This document shows, one piece after another, positions 1-5,801 of a stretch of 5,801 nucleotides of DNA. The DNA lies in assembly GCA_017399665.1 (NCBI GenBank), contig JAFQBR010000046.1, positions 1 to 5,801 on the forward strand, read 5' to 3'. How positions within the stretch are numbered: position 1 is the stretch's first letter; each line of letters opens with the position of its first letter. The stretch comes from Clostridia bacterium. Its GTDB lineage: Bacteria > Bacillota_A > Clostridia > Christensenellales > Borkfalkiaceae. The notes beneath the pieces were generated by a model. It was not told where the DNA came from and did no database searches. It saw only the letters and a list, made by a program, of their open reading frames with translations. The position numbers were made by a program, and so were the translations under genes.

Positions 1-108
1 GGTGAGCAAGGACCTCAAGGTGAGCAAGGACCTCAAGGTGAGCAAGGTCCAGCGGGAGAACCGGGGGTAAAAGGCGAAAAAGGTGACCAAGGAGAACAAG
101 GTCCAAGC
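1..108 (+). repeat. Collagen-like Gly-X-Y tract 1, with 18-bp tandem repeat
   Basis: Twelve uninterrupted Gly-X-Y triplets cut by the left window edge, so the tract may be longer. The first 36 bases are two exact copies of the 18-mer ggtgagcaaggacctcaa (codes GEQGPQ), followed by a partial third. The same 18-mer recurs exactly at 871-888 in tract 3. The segment GVKGEKGD contains the K-G-E and K-G-D pairs known to stabilise bacterial collagen triple helices without hydroxyproline. Confidence 0.9.
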
Positions 109-3100
109 GGTAATTTAGCAACCGTATATTTACCGCGTGTATTTAGTAGTACCGTTATACCTAGTTATAAACTTAATGAAATAACTAACAATCTAGGCAA
201 GGTAATGATTATAGATACAGAGTATGATGAAAACACACCTGTTCATTATTACTATTTACAAGAACTTGAATTAGCGGAAGACAATAATCATTGGATTTTC
301 TATTATTACACAATAGAAGGTAATAATGACAGCGCAACTATTAAATATGCGGTAGTTGTAAATACACAATTTGGAACTTATTATTACAAAGAACTTAAGC
401 AACCCAGCACTGTAAAAGCAAATCCTTCTGTTGATGACACGTCTGGGGAACTTGAGGCTATTAGTATTGACGGTGTAATTTATAAAATTGTAGGCGAAAA
501 AGGTGAACAAGGGGAAATTGGACCACAAGGACCACAAGGTCCGCAAGGCGAACAAGGCATTCAAGGCGAAGTTGGTCCACAAGGACCTCAGGGTGAGCAA
601 GGCATTCAAGGCGAAGTTGGTCCACAAGGTCCTCAAGGCGAGCAAGGGCCTGAAGGTCCAAGAGGCGCAAGAGGTAGGGGAATTATTGGTCTTACTTATT
701 CAGATTCAGAACAAACTGCTGATGGCTATACGGTAACACCACTTAACTTTACATTTACGGAAGAAGCGGTAACCCAGATTCGTGTTAAAGCTAAAAACGG
801 AGCACAAGGGCCACAGGGTGAGCAAGGGCCTGAAGGACCGCAAGGTCCACAAGGCGAACAAGGTCCTCAAGGTGAGCAAGGACCTCAAGGTGAAGGCTTA
901 GATTTAGGCGAGGCAGACATTGGCTATGATAGCGAAACTCAAACTCTTAATATCGCAAGTCCGAGACACGTTAATATAACTAACCACAGCATTATTGACG
1001 ACCCAGAAAAAAAAGAAGGGGAAATTGGCTTAGTGGACGGGGAGATAAACATTGAGGCAGATGAGGCTGTTAACGTTACGTCGCAAAAAAATATTAACCT
1101 TATTGCTAATAACCCTTACACTGAAGGTAATGCCACTTTGCTTATTCAATCAAGTGATTTTCCGACTAGAAAAAACGCGACTATCACACTTGAGAACGGT
1201 AAAATAGAGATTAGTGCTGATAATAGCACAAATTTTGTTGGTAACGTAGATTTTTCAGAAGCAACGGTTACAGGATTGTCAAGCAGTGGAGGTAGTGGTT
1301 CAACAGTAGTTGCAAACCCAACTACCGATACCACTAATGAATTAAAAACTATCAGTATTGACGGAACTGATTATAAGGTTGTAGGCGAAAAGGGCGAAAA
1401 AGGTGATACCGGTATCGGTATATCTTCCGTTACAGTAAAGAGCACAGCATCAAGTGCATTCACTGGCTATACGGATACAACCTTAACTATTAATAAAACA
1501 GACGATACTACTGAAGAAGTAGTTATATCGGCAAAAAACGGCAAAGGAATTAGTAGCGTTTCTACCTTAGCTCCAATACAAACAGAAGATGGTTATACCT
1601 CAACGCCAATAAAAATGACGTACGGTGACGGTGGTTCATCGCAGATTTATATTAAAGCTAAAAATGGTGAACAAGGTATTCAAGGCGAAGTTGGTCCACA
1701 AGGTCCTCAAGGCGAGCAAGGGCCTGCAGGTGAACTTGACTTAGGTGATGCAGATATTAGTTGGGATGAACAAACTAAAAGACTTTCAATAACAAACCCA
1801 AGCGGTGTTATCGATATAGGAACTTACGGTCAAAAAACTCAATTTCAAGCTGAAACATATTTCCCTTATAACTCTATGTTTGACGGTACGGTTAGCTTTG
1901 ACGGTGACGTTCACTTTAATGGTGATGTATATGGCTTGCCAACAGGTGGCGGTCTTGATTTAGGCGAGGCGGATATTAGTTATGATAGTGAAAGTCAAAC
2001 TCTTAATATTACAAGCCCATCTAATATGGATATTTCATCTGATGATTTACATCTTTATGCGACTAAATCCGAAAATAGTTGTATTGAAATTCTTGTAGGT
2101 GCTGACGATAATACTTATGCTTATCTTAGTACATCAGGAGTGCAATTTACTGCAAACACAGGTTCAGTTAGTTTTACTGCTCAGGGTGATGATGGTAATA
2201 TAAGGTTTAGGGCCGATAAAAATATTTACTTTGACGGAACTATTGACCTTTATCAAACCACTGTAAATAGTGGTACTTTACGCCAATCTACGCTTGATAT
2301 GCCACAGTTGGTAAACCCTATTTTTAAGGGAACGGTAGATTTTACAAACGTAACGGTAACGGGATTGCCAGCAAGTGGTGGTGAACTTGACTTAGGTGAT
2401 GCAGATATTAGTTGGGATGAACAAACTAAAAGACTTTCAATAACAAACCCAAGCGGTGTTATCGATATAGGTACTTACGGTCAAAAAACTCAATTTCAAG
2501 CTGAAACATACTTTCCTAAAGATTCTTTGTTTGACGGTACGGTTAGCTTTGACGGAGACGTTCACTTTAATGGTAGCATAATAGGCTTGCCAAGTGCAAA
2601 AGTAAACACAAGCGACGATTTTAGCTGGGAAGGAGACCATCAATTTAATGCTGGCGTAGAATTTACAAATGAAGTAGATTTTACAAACGCTATTGTTACA
2701 GGTGTATCAGGACTTGTGCAAAAGGCGTGCTTTTATAATAGGGTTGAACTATTTGATTGGTTAAAAACTAATTGGAGTAAAATTTTAAAAGTGAAATTTT
2801 CAAAGTCCTCTACTTCACAGCCACCAACAATTTTTGGAGAATATAGTGTTACGGATAACAGTAGTAACGATGGGACCGATAATATTGGCTCGATAACCTT
2901 TTCTACAAGTAGCAACCGAACAACGTCAACGGGGGTAATAATAACACGTAAGTCCTGTGTGATAGACGGTAATAATTTAGTAGAGCATTTTAGCGAATTA
3001 ATCTTTAATGACGACGGTACGTTTGATATTAACGAAAAAAGCGAAAATATCTTTACCGACGACATGTGGGAAGATGCAGAAGCAGAAGTGGAAATAACTT

Positions 3101-3111
3101 ACGCAAATTAG
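1..3111 (+). CDS. Modular collagen-like fibre/surface protein, 5' end outside the window (partial)
   Basis: The reading frame is open from the first base to the TAG stop, giving 1036 visible residues. The ATG at 205 is internal: Gly-X-Y coding sequence lies in frame upstream of it and no ribosome binding site precedes it, so the true start is off the left edge. In order I see: Gly-X-Y tract (residues 1-36); a non-repetitive section (37-139); an ISIDG motif unit (140-164); Gly-X-Y tracts (165-227 and 267-299) around a 39-residue beta module; a beta-rich module opening with DLGEADI (300-430); a second ISIDG unit (438-461); two more beta modules; a Gly-X-Y tract (556-577); three further DLG modules (577-864); and a unique C-terminal domain (905-1036). 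Gly-X-Y sequences form trimers, so a homotrimeric stalk is likely (inference). The alternating [15 protein letters not shown] pattern recalls phage tail-fibre beta structures. No LPXTG motif or C-terminal membrane segment is visible. It could be a secreted adhesin, an appendage or a tail-fibre-like protein; the missing N-terminus would help decide. Confidence 0.85.
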   Translation, partial: GEQGPQGEQGPQGEQGPAGEPGVKGEKGDQGEQGPSGNLATVYLPRVFSSTVIPSYKLNEITNNLGKVMIIDTEYDENTPVHYYYLQELELAEDNNHWIFYYYTIEGNNDSATIKYAVVVNTQFGTYYYKELKQPSTVKANPSVDDTSGELEAISIDGVIYKIVGEKGEQGEIGPQGPQGPQGEQGIQGEVGPQGPQGEQGIQGEVGPQGPQGEQGPEGPRGARGRGIIGLTYSDSEQTADGYTVTPLNFTFTEEAVTQIRVKAKNGAQGPQGEQGPEGPQGPQGEQGPQGEQGPQGEGLDLGEADIGYDSETQTLNIASPRHVNITNHSIIDDPEKKEGEIGLVDGEINIEADEAVNVTSQKNINLIANNPYTEGNATLLIQSSDFPTRKNATITLENGKIEISADNSTNFVGNVDFSEATVTGLSSSGGSGSTVVANPTTDTTNELKTISIDGTDYKVVGEKGEKGDTGIGISSVTVKSTASSAFTGYTDTTLTINKTDDTTEEVVISAKNGKGISSVSTLAPIQTEDGYTSTPIKMTYGDGGSSQIYIKAKNGEQGIQGEVGPQGPQGEQGPAGELDLGDADISWDEQTKRLSITNPSGVIDIGTYGQKTQFQAETYFPYNSMFDGTVSFDGDVHFNGDVYGLPTGGGLDLGEADISYDSESQTLNITSPSNMDISSDDLHLYATKSENSCIEILVGADDNTYAYLSTSGVQFTANTGSVSFTAQGDDGNIRFRADKNIYFDGTIDLYQTTVNSGTLRQSTLDMPQLVNPIFKGTVDFTNVTVTGLPASGGELDLGDADISWDEQTKRLSITNPSGVIDIGTYGQKTQFQAETYFPKDSLFDGTVSFDGDVHFNGSIIGLPSAKVNTSDDFSWEGDHQFNAGVEFTNEVDFTNAIVTGVSGLVQKACFYNRVELFDWLKTNWSKILKVKFSKSSTSQPPTIFGEYSVTDNSSNDGTDNIGSITFSTSSNRTTSTGVIITRKSCVIDGNNLVEHFSELIFNDDGTFDINEKSENIFTDDMWEDAEAEVEITYAN
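418..492 (+). repeat. ISIDG motif unit, copy 1 (precedes collagen tract 2)
   Basis: This encodes a short unit with the pattern A-N-P-x(4-6)-T-x-x-E-L-x-x-I-S-I-D-G-x-x-Y-K-(I/V)-V, directly followed by a GEKGE collagen start. It recurs at 1312-1383. From memory, similar short units (a V-x-N-P start, then an I-S-I-G/D-G-x-x-Y strand) occur in fibre and tail proteins of gut Firmicutes and their phages, but I cannot name a family. Confidence 0.7.
493..681 (+). repeat. Collagen-like Gly-X-Y tract 2
   Basis: About 21 consecutive Gly-X-Y triplets, rich in GPQ, GEQ and GEV, ending in the basic stretch GPRGARGRG. Glutamine dominates the third position and there is almost no third-position proline, as in bacterial collagens that lack prolyl hydroxylation. 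It contains the 45-bp tandem repeat at 547-636. Confidence 0.9.
547..636 (+). repeat. 45-bp tandem direct repeat, two copies, in frame
   Basis: Copies at 547-591 and 592-636 each encode the 15 residues [15 protein letters not shown]. The two differ only at a few, mostly third-codon, positions. A third copy lies at 1666-1710 in collagen tract 5. The repeat is a multiple of three, so copy-number change would keep the frame. Confidence 0.9.
682..798 (+). repeat. 39-residue beta module between collagen tracts, copy 1
   Basis: This encodes I-I-G-L-T then a segment with D-G-Y-T-V-T-P-L and a closing strand ending in K-A-K-N, immediately followed by collagen glycine. Two related modules lie at 1420-1539 and 1549-1665, sharing the G-Y-T-x-T-(P/T)-(L/I) core and the A-K-N-G end. 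The strongly alternating pattern suggests a small beta domain. Its placement suggests a spacer or hinge within a trimeric stalk (inference). Confidence 0.7.
799..897 (+). repeat. Collagen-like Gly-X-Y tract 3
   Basis: Ten uninterrupted triplets made only of GAQ, GPQ, GEQ and GPE, then GEG leading into the first DLG module. It contains at 871-888 an exact copy of the 18-mer repeated at 1-36. Confidence 0.9.
898..1290 (+). repeat. DLG beta module A
   Basis: This encodes a module opening with [11 protein letters not shown] and closing with [11 protein letters not shown] plus a Ser/Gly-rich linker. The middle alternates hydrophobic and polar residues (for example [11 protein letters not shown] and KNINLIAN), as expected for stacked short strands like those of phage spike beta-helices (inference from pattern only). 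The head is closely related to that of module C at 1954, where most of the first 20 residues match. Confidence 0.65.
1312..1383 (+). repeat. ISIDG motif unit, copy 2
   Basis: Second copy of the unit at 418-492. It shares A-N-P, E-L-x-x-I-S-I-D-G, and Y-K-(I/V)-V-G-E-K-G-E. As in copy 1, it leads directly into a collagen-like start, which suggests that the unit and the collagen tract were duplicated together. Confidence 0.7.
1384..1419 (+). repeat. Short collagen-like tract 4
   Basis: Four triplets ([12 protein letters not shown]) between the second ISIDG unit and a beta module. It contains consecutive K-G-E and K-G-D pairs. It is too short to be a stable triple helix alone and may serve as a nucleus or remnant. 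Confidence 0.7.
1420..1539 (+). repeat. 40-residue beta module, copy 2
   Basis: This encodes I-S-S-V-T-V then [10 protein letters not shown] and a closing strand ending I-S-A-K-N. It is related to the modules at 682-798 and 1549-1665 and separated from the latter only by G-K-G. Confidence 0.7.
1549..1665 (+). repeat. 39-residue beta module, copy 3
   Basis: This encodes I-S-S-V-S then E-D-G-Y-T-S-T-P-I and a closing strand ending I-K-A-K-N. It resembles copy 1 (D-G-Y-T-x-T-P and I-x-(V/I)-K-A-K-N-G shared) more than copy 2 in its second half, but shares the I-S-S-V start with copy 2. Confidence 0.7.
1666..1731 (+). repeat. Collagen-like Gly-X-Y tract 5
   Basis: Seven triplets plus a closing glycine, beginning with the same 15-residue unit as the tandem repeat at 547-636. 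Bases 1678-1726 are identical to 604-652 of tract 2 over 49 nt, silent positions included, which points to recent copying or recombination. Confidence 0.9.
1729..1941 (+). repeat. 213-bp DLG beta module B, copy 1
   Basis: This encodes [13 protein letters not shown] through [15 protein letters not shown] to a G-L-P end. Copy 2 is at 2380-2592, exactly the same length. By hand I count about 16 mismatches in 213 bases, nearly all in the last half; the first ~110 bases are identical. The [15 protein letters not shown] segment has strictly alternating residues, as in beta-stranded fibre shafts. Confidence 0.9.
1954..2379 (+). repeat. DLG beta module C
   Basis: This encodes a ~142-residue module opening [11 protein letters not shown], related to the head of module A at 898. 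It closes with [12 protein letters not shown] and a Ser/Gly linker, matching the end of module A ([11 protein letters not shown]). Its interior (for example GSVSFTAQ and [15 protein letters not shown]) has alternating strand-like patterns. It sits between the two copies of module B, giving the order A, B, C, B. Confidence 0.65.
2380..2592 (+). repeat. 213-bp DLG beta module B, copy 2
   Basis: In-frame near-duplicate of 1729-1941, offset by 651 bases. Differences cluster where the protein reads PKDSLFDG versus PYNSMFDG and in the last few codons before G-L-P. The identical 5' half suggests recent duplication or gene conversion. Confidence 0.9.
2713..3108 (+). other. Unique C-terminal domain of the fibre protein (about 132 residues)
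   Basis: Unlike the rest of the gene, this part is not repeated in the window. It holds most of the few cysteines (for example in KACFYN and KSCVIDG), aromatic residues ([12 protein letters not shown]) and an acidic end ([19 protein letters not shown]). By position it would be the distal tip or the trimerisation/chaperone end of a fibre (inference). I do not recognise the fold. It has no hydrophobic tail or sorting signal. Confidence 0.6.
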
Positions 3112-3135
3112 AAGAATGCAACAAAAAAACAGACA

Positions 3136-3152
3136 AAAAAGGCATGCTTTTT
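3136..3152 (+). terminator. Weak possible terminator after the fibre gene
   Basis: AAAAAG, loop GCATG, CTTTTT forms a 6-bp stem about 25 bases after the stop codon, with the T-run forming the 3' arm. The stem is almost all A-T, so termination would be weak. Nothing better lies in 3112-3294. Confidence 0.3.
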
Positions 3153-3281
3153 AATTGATATATTTTTATGCTTTTAAATTTAAAAAATATTAAAAGTCAG
3201 CGTATAGGTTGATTATCGCGTTAAAATAATGCAAGATAAAGAAAAAAGTAATAAAAAAAGCCGTTAGTAATATAAATAGAA

Positions 3282-3286
3282 AGAGG
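3282..3286 (+). promoter_or_regulatory. Ribosome binding site of the phosphate cotransporter-family gene
   Basis: AGAGG followed by an 8-base A-rich spacer before ATG 3295, which fixes that start. Confidence 0.8.
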
Positions 3287-3294
3287 AAATAAAA

Positions 3295-4320
3295 ATGTCT
3301 TTAATCGAAAACCTATTTTTACTAATGGGGGCTATTGCTCTTTTCCTTTATGGGCTTAACACGTTAAGTGCTGGTGTAAAGGGTATTGCTGGAACAAAAA
3401 TGAAAAGTTTTGTTAAAAGCGCAACGTCAACAAGGTGTGGTGGAGTTTTAGCCGGGACGTTATGTACCGCAGTTGCTCAAAGTAGTATAGCAACCAATAT
3501 GATTGTTATTACTTTTGTGGAAAGCGGAGTGATGAGCTTTTTATCTGCCTGTGCGGTAATTATGGGAACGAATATTGGCACAACGGTTACGGCACAGCTT
3601 GTTTCTATTTCTTCCGTTTCGCAATTTGAGTTTAGCGCTATTGGCAGTTTAATTGCATTTATCGGCTTTATTTTTACCCTTTTTAAAAGACAAAATTTAC
3701 CTTCTTTAGGTAGCGCAATGCTTGGTTTTGGATTTATTTTTATGGGAATAGAGTTATTGACCGAGGTGGTTGAATGCTTTAAAGGATATTCCTTTTTTAC
3801 AGGGCTTTTCCTTGTTGAAAATCCATTTTTATTATTAATTAACGGCTTTTTTATTACGGCGGTACTTCAAAGCAGTTCGGTTGTAACAAGTATAATGACG
3901 GTGCTTGCATCAATTGGCGTTTTGCAGTTTAAAAGCGCAACCTTTATAATACTTGGTGCAAACATAGGTACTTGCTTGCCCGTTATTTTTGCGTCCCTTT
4001 CAATGGGTAAAGAAAGTGTTAAAACTGCATTTTTTAATATTACATTTAACATTTTTGGCGGAATAGTTTTCTTTTTACCCCTATTATTTTTTGGAAATGA
4101 AATTTCTGCGCTAGCAATATTTTGCGGTGACACGGGTAGGGCAATAGCTAACTTTCATACCTTATTTAATATGACAGTCTGCCTTATCTTATTGCCAATA
4201 TTAAAGCCATTTTCAAGCTTTTGCGAAAAGCTTACGGAAAAATTATTTTTAAGCGATAAACGCTCTAAAATAAAACAAAACAAAAAACAGTTATTTTTTA
4301 AGCGTGCTAAACAAAACTGA
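3295..4320 (+). CDS. Na+/phosphate cotransporter family membrane protein, short form lacking a PhoU-like domain
   Basis: A 341-residue, very hydrophobic protein with about eight to nine membrane segments. It shows the family's two repeated units. The first has AVAQSS (QSS at 62-64) followed by GTNIGT (91-96). The second has AVLQSSS (QSS at 192-194) followed by GANIGT (221-226). The conserved ANFHTLFN stretch is at 285-292. In the NptA/PF02690 family the two QSS repeats form the ion and phosphate path, so sodium-coupled phosphate transport across the cytoplasmic membrane is the likely role. Many bacterial members run to about 540 residues with a cytoplasmic PhoU-like domain. This one stops after the membrane core with a Lys/Arg-rich tail (320-341), so it is a core-only form. 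The stop is clean and followed by a terminator, with no sign of frameshift. Export or a different anion cannot be excluded. The gene stands alone, with its own ribosome site. Confidence 0.88.
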   Translation: MSLIENLFLLMGAIALFLYGLNTLSAGVKGIAGTKMKSFVKSATSTRCGGVLAGTLCTAVAQSSIATNMIVITFVESGVMSFLSACAVIMGTNIGTTVTAQLVSISSVSQFEFSAIGSLIAFIGFIFTLFKRQNLPSLGSAMLGFGFIFMGIELLTEVVECFKGYSFFTGLFLVENPFLLLINGFFITAVLQSSSVVTSIMTVLASIGVLQFKSATFIILGANIGTCLPVIFASLSMGKESVKTAFFNITFNIFGGIVFFLPLLFFGNEISALAIFCGDTGRAIANFHTLFNMTVCLILLPILKPFSSFCEKLTEKLFLSDKRSKIKQNKKQLFFKRAKQN

Positions 4321-4329
4321 GTTTTTTTA

Positions 4330-4371
4330 GGAAGTTATTTGTACTTAGTACAAACAGCTTCCCTTTTTTTT
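4330..4371 (+). terminator. Intrinsic terminator after the phosphate cotransporter-family gene
   Basis: GGAAG (4330-4334) pairs with CTTCC (4358-4362), and TTTGTAC (4338-4344) pairs with GTACAAA (4348-4354) around a TTA loop. Between the two blocks are a G-U and a U-A pair and one A-C mismatch. A run of eight T follows at 4364-4371. The stem begins 10 bases after the stop codon. The opposite strand lacks a T-run after the hairpin, so it acts in the + direction only. Confidence 0.9.
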
Positions 4372-4415
4372 GGCAAAAAATGCGGTAAAAGAGTGGTTAA
4401 ATAATAAAAAAATAT

Positions 4416-4444
4416 TTGACATTTCTTTTTGTAAAGTGTAGAAT
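4416..4444 (+). promoter_or_regulatory. Sigma-A-type promoter of pgk
   Basis: TTGACA (4416-4421, perfect -35) and TAGAAT (4439-4444, five of six matches to the -10 consensus) are separated by exactly 17 bases, with an A/T-rich stretch upstream. Transcription would begin near 4451, giving a leader of about 29 bases. It lies after the preceding terminator, so pgk is transcribed independently. No operator or riboswitch is visible. Confidence 0.88.
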
Positions 4445-4461
4445 GAGTGTGAACAAAAATT

Positions 4462-4468
4462 AAAGGAG
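4462..4468 (+). promoter_or_regulatory. Ribosome binding site of pgk
   Basis: AAAGGAG, 11 bases before ATG 4480. This spacing is slightly long but better than for the in-frame ATGs at 4486 (17 bases) and 4498. The nearer ATG at 4470 is out of frame, too close to the site, and opens only seven codons, so 4480 is the best start. Confidence 0.85.
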
Positions 4469-4479
4469 AATGAATTCCT

Positions 4480-5691
4480 ATGAATATGCTTAACAAAATG
4501 TCTATTAAAGACGTAGACGTAGCTGGTAAGAAATGCCTAGTTCGCGTTGACTTTAACGTTCCCATGAAAGATGGCAAAATTACCGACGAAACAAGAATTA
4601 ACGGCGCATTGCCCACAATTCAGTATCTAATTGACAACAAGGCGAAAGTTATTCTTTGCTCACACATGGGCAAACCTAAGGGTCAAATCGTTCCCAAATA
4701 CAGCCTTGCTCCCGTTGCAGAAAGACTAGCTGAAAAGCTTGGCAAAAAGGTAGTTTTTGCAACAGACGTTATCGGACCTTCTGCTGATAAGGCAGTTAGC
4801 GAAGTTCAAGACGGTGAAGTTGTTCTTTTAGAAAACACTCGTTTTGAAGCAGGCGAAGAAAAACGTGATCCTGATTTTTGCGCAAAGCTTGCAAGCTATT
4901 GCGATATATTTGTTAACGATGCTTTCGGTACAGCTCACCGTTCACACGGTTCAACCGCTGCTATCGTTGAACAAGGTTTAGTTAAAACTGCAGTTTGCGG
5001 TTTCCTAATTCAAAAAGAACTTACAGTTATGGGTGGCGCATTAGAACAACCCGTTAGACCTTTCGTTGCTGTTCTTGGTGGCGCTAAGGTTGCAGATAAG
5101 CTAAAAGTTATCTCTAACTTACTTGAAAAATGCGATACTCTAGTTATCGGTGGCGGTATGGCTTACACCTTCTTAAAGGCTCAAGGTAACGAAGTTGGTA
5201 CTTCTCTTGTTGACGATAGCCAAATTGATTACTGTAACGAAATGCTTGCAAAGGCTAAATCACTTGGTAAAACAATTTACCTTCCCGTTGACGCTGTAAC
5301 AGCTAAGGCTTTCCCCGATCCTATCGACGCACCTATCGACGTTACTACTTACGATGTAGGCAAAATTCCTGCTGACGTTATGGGGCTTGATATGGGCGCT
5401 AAGTCAAGAGAATTATTTGCTTCAGTTGTTAAGAACGCTAAAACCGTTATTTGGAACGGACCTATGGGCGTTTTCGAAAATCCCACTCTAGCTGCAGGTA
5501 CAAACGCAGTTGCTATGGCTCTTGCTGAAACAGATGCTACTACTATTATCGGTGGTGGCGACAGCGCAGCAGCAGTTACTCAACTTGGCTATGCAGAAAA
5601 GATGTCTCACATCTCTACCGGTGGCGGTGCTTCACTTGAATTGTTTGAAGGTAAAGAATTGCCCGGTATTGCTTGCTTAAACGAAAAATAA
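4480..5691 (+). CDS. pgk: Phosphoglycerate kinase
   Basis: Complete 403-residue enzyme, close to the usual bacterial length of about 390-400. It interconverts 1,3-bisphosphoglycerate plus ADP with 3-phosphoglycerate plus ATP in cytosolic glycolysis. The N-terminal substrate lobe shows RVDFNVP (22-28), TDETRI with R39, SHMGKPKG (61-68), LLENTRF with R121, and [13 protein letters not shown] with R154. The C-terminal nucleotide lobe shows LGGAKVADK (199-207; K203, K207), [11 protein letters not shown] (223-233), [11 protein letters not shown] (323-333), GGGDSAAAV (358-366) and [11 protein letters not shown] (377-387). All key basic and glycine-rich motifs are intact. A minor variant is GKPKG where GRPKG is more usual. 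In many Firmicutes pgk sits with gapA and tpiA. Here the upstream neighbour is unrelated, and the downstream side is cut off about 110 bases after the stop. A strong promoter and ribosome site fit high expression. Confidence 0.98.
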   Translation: MNMLNKMSIKDVDVAGKKCLVRVDFNVPMKDGKITDETRINGALPTIQYLIDNKAKVILCSHMGKPKGQIVPKYSLAPVAERLAEKLGKKVVFATDVIGPSADKAVSEVQDGEVVLLENTRFEAGEEKRDPDFCAKLASYCDIFVNDAFGTAHRSHGSTAAIVEQGLVKTAVCGFLIQKELTVMGGALEQPVRPFVAVLGGAKVADKLKVISNLLEKCDTLVIGGGMAYTFLKAQGNEVGTSLVDDSQIDYCNEMLAKAKSLGKTIYLPVDAVTAKAFPDPIDAPIDVTTYDVGKIPADVMGLDMGAKSRELFASVVKNAKTVIWNGPMGVFENPTLAAGTNAVAMALAETDATTIIGGGDSAAAVTQLGYAEKMSHISTGGGASLELFEGKELPGIACLNEK

Positions 5692-5698
5692 GCTTTAT

Positions 5699-5797
5699 AT
5701 GCTGCGTTATTGTCACGAAAGATGCGCTTTATTCGGGTTACGTACGGCAAGTACGCGCCCCTTCATAAATGCTCCTTATCGTGCCACTAACTTGCAT
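5699..5797. repeat. About 100-nt imperfect palindrome downstream of pgk (REP- or MITE-like)
   Basis: Nearly the whole post-pgk sequence folds on itself. The tip is CGTAC (5741-5745), loop GGCAA, GTACG (5751-5755). Moving outward, GGG (5735-5737) pairs with CCC (5758-5760), TTTAT (5728-5732) with ATAAA (5765-5769), CACGA (5714-5718) with TCGTG (5779-5783), GTTA (5706-5709) with TAAC (5788-5791), and ATGC (5699-5702) with GCAT (5794-5797), with small internal loops and bulges. There is no T-run, so it is not a standard intrinsic terminator, and no gene is evident in it. It begins 8 bases after the pgk stop. Its GC content is locally higher than that of the other spacers. Confidence 0.7.
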
Positions 5798-5801
5798 CTA
5801 A

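Noticed and set aside
1..108. CRISPR-like array at the left edge
   Set aside because: The 18-bp repeats are directly tandem without spacers and are in-frame collagen codons.
205..207. ATG taken as the start of the fibre gene
   Set aside because: The same frame is open and codes 12 collagen triplets plus further sequence back to base 1, and no Shine-Dalgarno site precedes this ATG.
271..670. Two antisense open frames (271-645 and 461-670) opposite the collagen tract
   Set aside because: They mirror the Gly-X-Y coding repeat, giving Leu/Arg-rich low-complexity products, and have no ribosome sites. They are shadows of the fibre gene.
503..736. Plus-strand open frame within the collagen tract
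   Set aside because: It is a frame-shifted reading of the same repeats, Lys-rich and without a start signal.
3171..3196. Inverted repeat CTTTTAA...TTAAAAG in the spacer
   Set aside because: It is almost pure A/T with a 12-base loop, expected by chance in such sequence, and no T-run follows.
3209..3237. Possible promoter TTGATT...CAAGAT before the transporter gene
   Set aside because: The -10 match is only three of six in a very AT-rich spacer. No other pair at 16-18 base spacing is convincing, so no promoter is called there.
4470..4493. Seven-codon open frame overlapping the pgk start
   Set aside because: Its ATG is only one base from the Shine-Dalgarno core, too close for efficient initiation, and overlap with the pgk start appears coincidental.
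4335..4616. Antisense open frame across the terminator and pgk start
   Set aside because: It spans a terminator hairpin and the pgk promoter and reads antisense to a certain gene, with no recognisable product.

Overview
The window is AT-rich and codes only on the + strand. It looks like a chromosomal segment from a low-GC Firmicute, probably an uncultured gut-type Clostridia. This rests on strong Shine-Dalgarno sites, a textbook sigma-A promoter, a clostridial-looking phosphoglycerate kinase, and Gly-X-Y surface or fibre proteins of a kind common in such genomes. The taxonomy is inference.

Positions 1-3111 are the 3' part of one long open gene that enters from beyond the left edge. It encodes a modular fibre-like protein. 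Collagen-like Gly-X-Y tracts alternate with three ~39-residue beta modules ending in K-N. These are followed by longer beta-rich modules opening with D-L-G-x-A-D-I and closing with a V-x-G-L-P-like linker, and then a unique ~132-residue C-terminal domain. The gene is internally repetitive at the DNA level: a 213-bp duplication, 45-bp and 18-bp repeats, and a 49-bp stretch shared exactly by two distant collagen tracts. It appears to evolve by cassette duplication and exchange. No cell-wall anchor or C-terminal membrane segment is visible.

Positions 3112-3294 are an AT-rich spacer with a weak hairpin. Positions 3295-4320 encode a short Na+/phosphate cotransporter-family membrane protein with both QSS repeats but no C-terminal PhoU-like domain. 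It ends at a clear intrinsic terminator (4330-4371). A near-consensus promoter (4416-4444) then drives pgk (4480-5691), the complete glycolytic phosphoglycerate kinase. After pgk lies a ~100-nt imperfect palindrome (5699-5797) that resembles a repetitive extragenic element.

The three genes look like separate transcription units rather than one pathway: an accessory fibre gene next to two housekeeping genes. I see no tRNA, rRNA, CRISPR array, transposase or riboswitch. I do not see convincing evidence of a new multi-gene system. The most unusual items are the cassette-built fibre protein and the terminal palindrome.
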